DNA from: Acinetobacter towneri DSM 14962 = CIP 107472
GTDB taxonomy: Bacteria; Pseudomonadota; Gammaproteobacteria; Pseudomonadales; Moraxellaceae
DNA length: 64,000 nucleotides
Reading direction: 5' to 3'
Assembly (NCBI RefSeq): GCF_000368785.1
Contig: NZ_KB849689.1
Span: 366,170 to 430,169 of the forward strand
The notes beneath the pieces were generated by a model. It ran no database searches. It was not told the origin of the DNA and was given only the letters and a program-made list of their open reading frames with translations. A program made the position numbers and the translations under genes. How positions within the stretch are numbered: the first letter of the stretch is position 1; every line of letters begins with the position of its first letter. This document shows positions 1 to 13,496 of this stretch, piece by piece.

Positions 1-761
1 ACCCTGGCAGTATGAACAGCAGAGCACATAAAGTTGCAGGCGGTTATCGTTTACACGGTGCGAAAATGTGGATTACCAATAGTCCAATTGCCGATGTATT
101 TGTGGTGTGGGCAAAAGAAGTTTCAGCAGATGGGCAAGTGGGTGATATTCGCGGTTTTATTTTAGAAAAAGGTTGGGATGGACTTTCTGCACCAATCATT
201 CAAGGCAAGGTTGGTTTACGCGCTTCAATCACAGGTGAAATTGTCATGGACAATGTTTTTGTGCATGAAGAAAATATGTTACCTGAAGTGCGTGGTTTAA
301 AAGGGCCGTTCACTTGTTTAAATAGTGCACGTTATGGCATTGCTTGGGGTGCTATGGGTGCGGCTGAGTTTTGTTGGCATACTGCGCATCAATATACGAT
401 GGATCGGATTCAGTTCGGACGTCCTTTGGCGGCCAATCAGCTCATTCAAAAGAAACTTGCCGATATGCAAACCGAAATCGCGCTGGGTTTACAAATTGCT
501 TTACGTTTTGGTCGTATGAAAGATGAGGGTATTGCTTCACTCGAAGGTACTTCGCTGATTAAACGCAACAACTGTGGCAAGGCCTTAGAGATTGCTCGTA
601 TGGCGCGCGATATGCTTGGTGGGAATGGTATCAGTGATGAATATGGCGTGGCGCGGCATTTGGTCAATTTGGAAGTCGTGAATACCTATGAAGGGACGCA
701 CGATGTGCATGCGCTAATTTTAGGTCGTGCGCAAACGGGTATCGCGGCTTTTGCCAATTAA
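1..761 (+). CDS. gcdH: glutaryl-CoA dehydrogenase, 3' part
   Basis: Flavoprotein that oxidises and decarboxylates glutaryl-CoA to crotonyl-CoA in lysine, tryptophan and glutarate breakdown. The reading frame is open at the left edge (a Pro-Gly-Ser precedes the first Met at 12), so the gene starts upstream and about 250 C-terminal residues are present. The segment [13 protein letters not shown] is the substrate and FAD-binding middle domain. RQ-type C-terminal helices follow with [11 protein letters not shown], then [16 protein letters not shown], whose Glu is the catalytic base in this family. A strong hairpin terminator follows directly. The family call is firm; other acyl-CoA dehydrogenases lack the exact [13 protein letters not shown] ending. 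Confidence 0.93.
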   Translation, partial: PGSMNSRAHKVAGGYRLHGAKMWITNSPIADVFVVWAKEVSADGQVGDIRGFILEKGWDGLSAPIIQGKVGLRASITGEIVMDNVFVHEENMLPEVRGLKGPFTCLNSARYGIAWGAMGAAEFCWHTAHQYTMDRIQFGRPLAANQLIQKKLADMQTEIALGLQIALRFGRMKDEGIASLEGTSLIKRNNCGKALEIARMARDMLGGNGISDEYGVARHLVNLEVVNTYEGTHDVHALILGRAQTGIAAFAN

Positions 762-780
762 ATCTAGATCTAATGATGCT

Positions 781-821
781 ACGGTGGAAAATATTGCAAA
801 CCACATTTTCCACCGTTTTAC
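781..821 (+). terminator. Rho-independent terminator after gcdH
   Basis: Perfect 12-bp inverted repeat ACGGTGGAAAAT (781-792) with ATTTTCCACCGT (805-816), followed by TTTTA. It lies between the convergent ends of gcdH and the alpha/beta hydrolase gene and could serve both. Confidence 0.8.
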
Positions 822-822
822 T

Positions 823-1731
823 TTAGCTGTTTAGTTTTAAAAATTGGCTAATTTCCTGATTAAATTTCAACGGTTCGGTCAGTAAAGGGGTATGCCCAGA
901 TTGGTGAAATATGACTTGTTTCGCATTCGGCATAGCTTCTACCACTTGACGTTGTCCTTCTGCCGCATACAAGGTCGATTGTGCGCCTGTAAAAAAGACT
1001 GTCGGACAACCCAGTTGAGTTAAAGCCTCACGATAATCTTCCTGATGGTGTAAATAATTGTCGATATACCAGCGTAAATAATCTAAACGCTGTGTAGGTA
1101 AAATATAGCGTTGTAAAACAGGACGTTTGACGGCCAGTTTAAATAAAAACGGACTGATTTTATTGCTGGCTTGTAATTCTATAAATTCTAGCCAAAGTTC
1201 GACTAAGTTTTTACGCTGCAACACATCCATTTGTTGAATATCAGTATATTGCGCGTGATCATGTAAAAACTCGGACAGATGAATCAATAACTGTTTAAAT
1301 TGTTGATGTTGATTGCCAAATAAGCCATAAGGCCAGTTTTCATCTACCCCAATTTTTGGTGCTTGGTCAATTTGTAAATAACTGCTTAAATGCGCAGCCA
1401 ATTGTCCATATTGCATGCCATGCATGGCAGTGGTTACCCCCATGGAATAGCCAATCAGTTTAAATTGTTGCAGGTTCTGTTGTTGAAGCAGACTGTTTAA
1501 ATCTTGCCAATGGCTCGAAATAGCATCCAGTTCTGGAACGGCACACAGGTTTGAACCCCCAAAACCACGCCAGTCTGGAATAATAAAACGATACTGCTTT
1601 TTATGTTGATACAGAAATGGCAACCATTGCCAACTGTGCATGCCTAAACCTGAAAGCACAACCACAGGCTCACCTTGACCAAATTCACGTACAAATAGAG
1701 CTTCGCCATCGGGCATGCGGTAAAAAGGCAT
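823..1731 (-). CDS. alpha/beta-fold hydrolase
   Basis: About 302 residues with the alpha/beta hydrolase layout: an early strand and oxyanion segment (VVVLSGLGMHSW, about residues 25-35), the nucleophile elbow GYSMG near residue 97, and a late catalytic His in SGHTPLL near residue 280. No signal peptide is seen, so it is probably cytoplasmic. Two in-frame ATGs exist. The one at 1731 is preferred because an AAGGA lies about 7 nt upstream of it, while the ATG at 1737 almost touches that site. The substrate cannot be inferred; an ester or thioester is possible. It ends convergently with gcdH. Confidence 0.8.
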   Translation of the reverse strand: MPFYRMPDGEALFVREFGQGEPVVVLSGLGMHSWQWLPFLYQHKKQYRFIIPDWRGFGGSNLCAVPELDAISSHWQDLNSLLQQQNLQQFKLIGYSMGVTTAMHGMQYGQLAAHLSSYLQIDQAPKIGVDENWPYGLFGNQHQQFKQLLIHLSEFLHDHAQYTDIQQMDVLQRKNLVELWLEFIELQASNKISPFLFKLAVKRPVLQRYILPTQRLDYLRWYIDNYLHHQEDYREALTQLGCPTVFFTGAQSTLYAAEGQRQVVEAMPNAKQVIFHQSGHTPLLTEPLKFNQEISQFLKLNS

Positions 1732-1856
1732 CAGCATTTCCTTGCATGGTTGTAATTAAAGATGCGTTATTCTTTATAGCATAGCCTGATCATTTCTGTA
1801 TGGTGAGCAACCCTGATTTCACATTGATGTGGTTGCTATTACTTAAAAATATACTT

Positions 1857-2408
1857 TTAAGATGAGGCTTCGGCATCAAACTTTTTCAGTTCAGGAATCA
1901 CATTTTCTAGCCATTCAATCCAGCCAATTTCCTGATCTATCCCTAGCTGCAAAATCATTTTATGAATATACAGGGTACGGTTGTTCGCAGGTGCTTGGCT
2001 AAAGTCTTTGGCAAAAATCTGTTGATAGGTGTGCAACTTGGCTTTGTGAAGCAGCAAATGTCGTTCTAGTTCGGGTAAGACGCTGTTGCCGCCAAGTTGG
2101 GCTTCGGCACGTAAACGTACCATAAGTTCTTCGCGTAATTGTGCAGGCGGGCTTTGCTCGACCATCCAGTTTGCCAGTTCATGCCGCCCCAAAGCTTCTA
2201 CCTGATAGGTTTTGCTACGACTGCTAGAATCTTCATCTTCTAAGGTTGAAATCCAACCTTTTTTCAGCATGGTATTTAGTTCGCGATAAATTTGTTGATG
2301 GGTCGCATTCCAGAAAAACCCCATAGAGCGGTCAAAACGGCGTGCCAATTCAATACCGTTACTGGGTTTTTCAATTAAACTGGTCAATAAAACGTGAGCG
2401 AGCGACAT
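1857..2408 (-). CDS. PadR family transcriptional regulator
   Basis: Protein of 183 residues starting MSLAHVLLTSL. It has the N-terminal winged helix of the PadR family: short helix, then PSNGIELARRFDRSMGFFWNATHQQIYREL as recognition region, then the wing with KGWISTLEDEDS and a Lys-Thr-Tyr strand. A helical C-terminal dimerisation half follows. The frame is open further upstream to 2507, but that extension runs through the palindromic operators, so the start at 2408 is far more likely. It is divergent from the fadH-like gene, with two near-identical palindromes in the gap, so autoregulation and control of fadH are likely. The ligand is unknown. Confidence 0.88.
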   Translation of the reverse strand: MSLAHVLLTSLIEKPSNGIELARRFDRSMGFFWNATHQQIYRELNTMLKKGWISTLEDEDSSSRSKTYQVEALGRHELANWMVEQSPPAQLREELMVRLRAEAQLGGNSVLPELERHLLLHKAKLHTYQQIFAKDFSQAPANNRTLYIHKMILQLGIDQEIGWIEWLENVIPELKKFDAEASS

Positions 2409-2442
2409 AAACAGAGCAACTTTATTTTTTTCAGCTGTAATT

Positions 2443-2500
2443 ATGCAACATGTTGCATAAAAATTAAATCTAGAATATAAAAGTATGCAACAAGTTGCAT
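2443..2500. promoter_or_regulatory. twin palindromic operators, likely PadR sites
   Basis: Two copies of a 16-bp palindrome lie in the divergent gap. ATGCAACATGTTGCAT at 2443-2458 is perfect. ATGCAACAAGTTGCAT at 2485-2500 has perfect 7-bp arms around an AA centre. Their centres are 42 bp apart, close to four helical turns, so two dimers would sit on one face. PadR-family operators are commonly ATGT-8-ACAT palindromes; this ATGC-8-GCAT form fits that pattern. Binding by the adjacent regulator is inferred. Confidence 0.8.
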
Positions 2501-2509
2501 TAAGCATAA

Positions 2510-4567
<2,058 letters not shown>

Positions 4568-4570
4568 TGT

Positions 4571-4616
4571 AATTCCTTCTCCCTCTCCTTTGGGAGGGGG
4601 CTGGGGAGAGAGTTAA
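4571..4616. repeat. intergenic G/C-rich palindromic repeat, copy 1
   Basis: Just after fadH lies a pyrimidine-rich then purine-rich hairpin (CCCTCTCC ... GGGAGGGGG) followed by a CTGGGGAGAG tail and TTAATA. A similar arrangement, CCTCC ... GGAGGGG then TCGGGGAGG and TTTAATA, occurs at 49270-49310 after rpiA. The common layout of hairpin, G-rich tail and TTAATA suggests two diverged copies of one dispersed repeat. Confidence 0.5.
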
Positions 4617-4707
4617 TAATCGCTTCTGCCCAGTGCAGCAGTGCTTCAGTCTCACTCAGGGACTCTGCATAGAAATGAAATATCAAAACAAAAAAAAGGA
4701 ACTTAAC

Positions 4708-5121
4708 ATGACTTTGGAAACAACAAAATTAGCGGTACAGCGTTGGCATACAATGCTGCAAAACCATGATATGTCTATTTTGAGTGAATTGCTGGCAGAT
4801 GATGTGGTGTTTCGTTCACCTGTAGCGTACCAACCTTATGCGGGTAAACAAGTGGTATTTTTTATTTTGACCAATGTAATTCAGGTCTTTGAAAACTTTA
4901 CTTATCACCGTGAGTTTTATACTGAAGATGGTTGCAATGTTGTACTTGAATTTTCCGCCAATGTGGGAGATAAAAAACTTAAAGGAATTGATATGATTCA
5001 ATTCAATACACAAGGACAAATTGTGGACTTTGAAGTGATGATTCGCCCGAAAAGTGGTTTAGAGGCATTGGCTGTGCAAATGGGACAACGTATGGCTGCC
5101 TTTATGCCAACCGAAAAATAA
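4708..5121 (+). CDS. SnoaL-like / NTF2-fold protein
   Basis: About 137 residues. The N-terminal pattern AVQRWHTMLQNHDMSILSELLADDVVFRSP is typical of SnoaL-like NTF2-fold proteins, with a helix, a loop and then a strand lining a hydrophobic cavity. FDxI-like strands and a C-terminal RPKSGLEAL helix follow. The frame is open from 4633, but the ATG at 4708 has AAAAAAAGGA about 7 nt upstream and begins where family homology begins. It is predicted to be a small soluble protein, possibly an isomerase or a binding protein. It lies between fadH and a hydrolase gene on the same strand. Its substrate cannot be assigned. Confidence 0.75.
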   Translation: MTLETTKLAVQRWHTMLQNHDMSILSELLADDVVFRSPVAYQPYAGKQVVFFILTNVIQVFENFTYHREFYTEDGCNVVLEFSANVGDKKLKGIDMIQFNTQGQIVDFEVMIRPKSGLEALAVQMGQRMAAFMPTEK

Positions 5122-5214
5122 AATACCGCGTGTGTATGGCAATGAAGTTGTTTTATAGAAATCGGTTTCGGGTTGGCATGCTTGAAAGTGCATGTATTGC
5201 TTGGGAGTAAAATG

Positions 5215-6318
5215 ATGTCTACATTACAAAAAATAGCGAAAATTACACAAGCGGTTTTAGATCAGGTCACAGGCGCAGATTTACCGACGTTGTATTATCA
5301 TCCACATGGAGAAATCCGTCGGGTATTGGATTATTTACCACAGCTCAAAGAAAAATACCGTCCAACACCGTGGCTGTCCAATACACATGCGCATCTTTTA
5401 TATTTTGATTTAATTAAAAAGAAAACCATTCGTCAGCAGTATGATCGGGTTGATCAACTCACTATGCAAGATGGCGGTATCACCGCAGTTGCTTGGGTGG
5501 GTTATGACTTACCTGCAGATACTCCCACAATTGTTTTAATGCATACCATTACAGGTTCTTTGGAAAGTATGCGTGAGTTGGTGCGCGATTTACATCAACA
5601 GACACAGTGGCGTATTGCCTTATGTTTACGTCGTGGGCATGGCAATTTACCTATGCCTGTACCACAAATGAATCTGTTTGGTTCGACGCATGATTTGCGT
5701 GAACAAATAGTGTTTATTCAGCAACAATTTCCACAATCTGAATTATATGCTGTTGGTTCTTCCGCAGGGACAGGATTATTGGTGCGCTATTTGGGCGAAG
5801 AAGGCGAGCAAACCCCAATTAAAGCCGCGTTTGCACTGTGCCCAGGATATAACACTGAACTAGGCTTTCAGCATGTGCATCCTTTTTACAGTAAAGTAAT
5901 GACCAAAAAATTATTCCAGTTTTTTATTCAGCCCCATCAGGACATTTGGCAAAACGTAAAATCTTTATCGCAAGTGTTAAGTGCGACTACATTGGCAGAG
6001 TTTGAAAAGGCGTATTTTGAATTGGCGGGTTTTGAAGATTATGACAGCTACACACAAGCCATTAACCCAATTTATGTGTTTGAGAATGTCAAAATTCCGC
6101 TTATGGTTTTAAATGCAGAAGATGACCCAGTGTGCCACATCAAAAACTTTGATCCTTATAAAGAAACCATACGGAAAATGCCAAATATTATGGTAGTGAC
6201 GACCCGTAAAGGCAGTCATTGTGGTTTTTATGAAGGTGTCGGTTTTACTAAATCTTGGGCATCGCGTTTAATTTCTAATTATTTTAAAGTGCAATCGCAG
6301 TTGCTGCAGGCAAGTTAA
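5215..6318 (+). CDS. YheT-like alpha/beta hydrolase
   Basis: About 367 residues resembling the YheT/ABHD family of hydrolases. The N-terminal part PTPWLSNTHAHLLYFDL corresponds to the WLxxxHxQT-like region seen before the core fold in that family. The nucleophile elbow is GSSAGTG in the middle. An acidic residue occurs in NAEDDPVC and the catalytic His in GSHCGFYEG near the end. The start is placed at the second ATG of an ATGATG pair because GGGAG (5203-5207) is then 7 nt away. YheT-like proteins are probable lipid or ester hydrolases. A hairpin terminator follows at 6407. Confidence 0.8.
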   Translation: MSTLQKIAKITQAVLDQVTGADLPTLYYHPHGEIRRVLDYLPQLKEKYRPTPWLSNTHAHLLYFDLIKKKTIRQQYDRVDQLTMQDGGITAVAWVGYDLPADTPTIVLMHTITGSLESMRELVRDLHQQTQWRIALCLRRGHGNLPMPVPQMNLFGSTHDLREQIVFIQQQFPQSELYAVGSSAGTGLLVRYLGEEGEQTPIKAAFALCPGYNTELGFQHVHPFYSKVMTKKLFQFFIQPHQDIWQNVKSLSQVLSATTLAEFEKAYFELAGFEDYDSYTQAINPIYVFENVKIPLMVLNAEDDPVCHIKNFDPYKETIRKMPNIMVVTTRKGSHCGFYEGVGFTKSWASRLISNYFKVQSQLLQAS

Positions 6319-6406
6319 AGTGAAGCGCACAAACCTATATAGAAATAGGTAGCTGTATTGCAAATGTATTCACGAGTTATCTCAGCGAAGACTCATCCAA
6401 ATGAAT

Positions 6407-6438
6407 AAAAAACCCAGTACACAATGACTGGGTTTTTT
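6407..6438. terminator. bidirectional Rho-independent terminator
   Basis: Stem AAAAAACCCAGT (6407-6418) with ACTGGGTTTTTT (6427-6438), loop of 8 nt, A-run on one side and T-run on the other. It separates the YheT-like gene and the convergent lipoprotein gene and can end both transcripts. Confidence 0.85.
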
Positions 6439-6514
6439 AACGTCAATTCAAATCTAAGATAAGAACTTACACCTTAAAACTGACTTTAACTTAAAGCTTA
6501 GTTTTAATGAGCAC

Positions 6515-6934
6515 TTAGTTCTCAAGTGCTGGGGTTGCAGCAGCAATCGCAGCGGCAACAGCATCATCTTCAGATTGAGCACCTGTGTTATTGCTTGGAC
6601 GTGCTTGAGTTGGTTTATCTTCTGCTACAGGAGCTGCCGCTTTCGGCGCAGGCGCAGGTGCAGCAGCAGGTTGTGCAGGTGTTTCACGACGGATTTCAGT
6701 TGTGGTGTTCGCTGTTTCAGTGCGCTCCACTTCTACCTGTGCAGGCGCTTCTGGTTCAGCATCTTGAATGTTTTCAACAGGTTCTAGTGGTTCAAATTGA
6801 GCAGTTTCAGTAGTTTGTTCAGTTTGAACCTCTACTTGTTCTTGCTCATCTTGCTTTGGCTGTTCTTTTTTTACACATGCAGTTAATAACAACGCCGTTG
6901 CAATTGCACCACAAATTAAAAGTTTCTTATTCAT
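6515..6934 (-). CDS. low-complexity lipoprotein
   Basis: A 139-residue predicted lipoprotein. MNKKLLICGAIATALLLTAC is a signal peptide ending in the lipobox LLTAC, so Cys20 should be lipidated. The mature chain is almost entirely disordered and low-complexity: a Glu/Gln-rich stretch (about 25-75) with many PxE and QVE patterns, then an Ala/Pro-rich stretch with PAPAPKAAAP, ending in an Ala-rich tail. No folded domain is visible. It stands alone in divergent orientation to pyrG. Function unknown; an envelope-spanning or wall-proximal tether is one possibility. Confidence 0.8.
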   Translation of the reverse strand: MNKKLLICGAIATALLLTACVKKEQPKQDEQEQVEVQTEQTTETAQFEPLEPVENIQDAEPEAPAQVEVERTETANTTTEIRRETPAQPAAAPAPAPKAAAPVAEDKPTQARPSNNTGAQSEDDAVAAAIAAATPALEN

Positions 6935-7016
6935 AATTGCACAAAATAAAAGATCGGATAGACGGACGTATTATAGCAATAAAATGACAGATGAAAATCC
7001 TCTCAAGAAGTTCTAA

Positions 7017-8801
<1,785 letters not shown>

Positions 8802-8823
8802 GATGGCTTTAGGGATAAACTAG

Positions 8824-9690
<867 letters not shown>

Positions 9691-9745
9691 ATTAGATCCA
9701 TATTAAATTATAGACTCATTGATGCCTAAAGCATCACGTTATTAA

Positions 9746-11053
<1,308 letters not shown>

Positions 11054-11066
11054 GCGAAATCAGTAG

Positions 11067-11471
11067 ATGTCATTATTAAATGTATTTGACTCCAAAGCGA
11101 GTAAAGCATTGTTGGGCCTTGCGATCTTTTTGATCGCAGGGTTTCAATATTTACACTGGTTTGGTGAAGGTGGTTATCGTGACCATGCTGCACTGACAGA
11201 AAAAATCCAACAACAAATAGAATTAAATACAGAGCTGAAGGAGCGCAATCGTGTACTTGCAGCAGAAGTTTATGATTTAAAAAATGGGGTAGAAGCCATT
11301 GAAGAGCATGCCCGTTTAGATTTAGGCTTAATTAAGCCACATGAAACCTTTGTGCAAATGAGCACCATCAGCACACAATATAAACCAATTTATATTCAAC
11401 CGAATTCCACAGTAGATTTACGCACCAATGAATCACAACAACTTGCAGCAGCAACCGCCCCGACACCCTAA
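11067..11471 (+). CDS. ftsB: cell division protein FtsB
   Basis: Small bitopic membrane protein of the divisome, partner of FtsL and FtsQ. It has 134 residues: a short cytoplasmic N terminus, one membrane helix (about 13-29, ALLGLAIFLIAGFQYLHW), then a periplasmic coiled coil (about 38-80, with IQQQIELNTELKERNRVLAAEVYDLK), then the conserved EEHARLDLGLIKPHETF ending of the DivIC/FtsB family. The tail past residue 105 is longer than in E. coli and poorly conserved. It lies 13 bp after eno and overlaps ispD by 44 bp in another frame, so the genes are likely co-transcribed. Confidence 0.92.
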   Translation: MSLLNVFDSKASKALLGLAIFLIAGFQYLHWFGEGGYRDHAALTEKIQQQIELNTELKERNRVLAAEVYDLKNGVEAIEEHARLDLGLIKPHETFVQMSTISTQYKPIYIQPNSTVDLRTNESQQLAAATAPTP

Positions 11472-12159
11472 ACTTTGGGCGGTTATTCCCGCAGCGGGTT
11501 CTGGTAGTCGTTTTTCTAGAACTGAACTTAAACAATATCAGTATATTCAAGATCAAACAGTCTTAGCGCACAGCATCGCACGTTTAAATCACTTGCCTTT
11601 AGCGGGTTATGTTTTGGCGATTGGTCAAGCAGATGATGTAGCGCAAAACCTAAACTTGGCACAAAAAGAAAAAGCACATTTTTGCGTAGGTGGTGCAGAG
11701 CGAGTGGATTCAGTCTTAAATGCACTGCATTATTTATCTGAAATCGCCCATGCAGATGACTGGGTTTTGGTGCATGATGCAGCGCGTCCTTGTGTGACAG
11801 CTGCTTGCCTTGAACAGTTGTATCAGACTGCACTGGCAACAGATCAAAGTGCAATTTTGGCTATTCCAGTGCGTGATACTTTAAAAAAGGTAAGCCAAGG
11901 CACAAAAATTGAAACCACGGTAAGCCGTGACCAACTTTGGCAAGCGCAAACTCCGCAAATTGCTAAACTTGATGTGCTTAAAACAGCCATTGAATCTGCA
12001 TTAAAACAGCAATTGACGATTACCGATGAGGCCAGTGCTTTAGAAGCAGCAGGGCAAATTGTAAATGTTGTGCACGGTCGTTCGGATAATATTAAAATCA
12101 CCTATCCCGATGATTTAGAGCTGGCACGTTTAATTTTAGCCTCACAACAACATGGATGA
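11428..12159 (+). CDS. ispD: 2-C-methyl-D-erythritol 4-phosphate cytidylyltransferase
   Basis: Third enzyme of the MEP isoprenoid pathway, joining CTP to methylerythritol phosphate. It has 243 residues. The nucleotide-binding start AVIPAAGSGSRF is followed by the Lys of LKQYQYI, GGAERVDSVLNAL, WVLVHDAARPC and a late DEASALEAAG and GRSDNIKITYPDDLE. The first ATG overlaps ftsB by 44 bp. Since family homology starts about 15 residues in and no other ATG precedes it, this start is accepted. ispF lies about 6 kb downstream on the same strand rather than adjacent. Confidence 0.95.
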   Translation: MNHNNLQQQPPRHPKLWAVIPAAGSGSRFSRTELKQYQYIQDQTVLAHSIARLNHLPLAGYVLAIGQADDVAQNLNLAQKEKAHFCVGGAERVDSVLNALHYLSEIAHADDWVLVHDAARPCVTAACLEQLYQTALATDQSAILAIPVRDTLKKVSQGTKIETTVSRDQLWQAQTPQIAKLDVLKTAIESALKQQLTITDEASALEAAGQIVNVVHGRSDNIKITYPDDLELARLILASQQHG

Positions 12160-12286
12160 TAAAAATCTAGTGTAATTAACACCGCGTTAAACTTGAATCT
12201 TCAACGATTAAGCTTTAATGATTCACTCTGTGCCGCTTTGCTTCTATAATTGTCCATCCTGTCTATTTTAAATACCTTTGAGTCGC

Positions 12287-13423
12287 ATGAATCCATCGCA
12301 GCAGTATCGTTTTTTACGTCACTCATTACGTGATGGTAGAAGCATTAAAAATGATTCCTCACGCTGGACTAAATTACATTTAGATCCATGGTTGCTGTGT
12401 TTTCTGATTTTAAATGCGATTCTGGGTTTAATGGTGGTATATAGTGCCACCGCGCAAGATATGGGGATGGTGCTGCGTCAAGCAACCAGTTTTGGCATTG
12501 GTTTTATCGCCATGATTATTTTGGCGCAAATTCCGCCTAAGGTATATCAAGCTGCCAGTCCATATTTTTATATCTTTGCAGTCATCATGCTGGTTTTGGT
12601 TTTGGTCATTGGTGAAACCCGTATGGGGGCAAAACGCTGGATCAGCTTGCCAGGTATTGGCAGTATGCAACCCAGTGAATTTATGAAATTTGCCATGCCA
12701 TTGATGATGGCGTGGTATTTTTCGCGTCGTGCTTTCCCGCCTAAATTGATCCATATCATTGTCGCTTTAGTGATTATGATGATTCCTTTTGTCTTGGTGG
12801 CATTGCAACCCGATTTAAACATTGGTTTGATTATTCCCGGTGTCTTTGCGCTATTTTTAAGTGGCATGTCATGGCGATTAATCTTAGGAGCAATCACTGC
12901 ATTGGCGCTCGCAGCACCATTGCTTTGGATGTTCTTTTTGCAGGAGTACCAAAAGAAAAGGGTACTCACCTTATTTGACCCAGAGTCGGATGCCTTGGGG
13001 GCAGGCTGGAATATTATTCAATCTAAAATTGCCATTGGTTCAGGCGGCTTTACAGGTAAAGGTTATTTAGAAGGAACGCAATCACATTTGGGTTATCTGC
13101 CTGAACATCATACTGACTTTATTATGTCGACCTATGCCGAAGAATTTGGTTTTATTGGCGTATTTTTACTGTTCAGTTTGTTTGCTGCCATTATTTTACG
13201 TTGTTTGATGATTGGGATGAATTGTTTCCATAATTTTGGACGTTTGTATGCAGGCACGGTTGGTCTGACTTTCTTTTTCTTTGTATTTCTAAACTCAGGG
13301 ATGGTGAGTGGTATTTTACCTGTAACGGGTGACCCATTGCCGCTGATGAGTTATGGTGGAACGGCTGTTATTTCCATGTTGGCGAGTATGGGGATTGTGA
13401 TGTCTATCCATACTCATCGTTAA
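12287..13423 (+). CDS. rodA: rod shape-determining protein RodA
   Basis: SEDS-family peptidoglycan glycosyltransferase that works with a class B PBP in cell elongation. It has 378 residues and about ten membrane helices. Family motifs: GAKRWISLPGIGSMQPSEFMK, VALQPDLNIGLIIPG, LPEHHTDFIMSTYAEEFGFIG (containing the catalytic Asp) and PLPLMSYGGTAVISMLASMGI. The first 30 residues (polar, basic) are cytoplasmic. The ATG at 12287 is used; a TTG three codons upstream (12278) is possible. It stands alone, 127 bp after ispD, with an IS30-family element just downstream. Confidence 0.95.
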   Translation: MNPSQQYRFLRHSLRDGRSIKNDSSRWTKLHLDPWLLCFLILNAILGLMVVYSATAQDMGMVLRQATSFGIGFIAMIILAQIPPKVYQAASPYFYIFAVIMLVLVLVIGETRMGAKRWISLPGIGSMQPSEFMKFAMPLMMAWYFSRRAFPPKLIHIIVALVIMMIPFVLVALQPDLNIGLIIPGVFALFLSGMSWRLILGAITALALAAPLLWMFFLQEYQKKRVLTLFDPESDALGAGWNIIQSKIAIGSGGFTGKGYLEGTQSHLGYLPEHHTDFIMSTYAEEFGFIGVFLLFSLFAAIILRCLMIGMNCFHNFGRLYAGTVGLTFFFFVFLNSGMVSGILPVTGDPLPLMSYGGTAVISMLASMGIVMSIHTHR

Positions 13424-13496
13424 TACAGAATCCATCTGAAAGATGATGTAGGTGAGTTTTGCTATTATCATCTTTTTCTCTTTTTGTGGTTGGCGG

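Noticed and set aside
2409..2507. A 33-residue N-terminal extension of the PadR protein
   Set aside because: The extension is encoded by the palindromic operators themselves and lacks a ribosome site.
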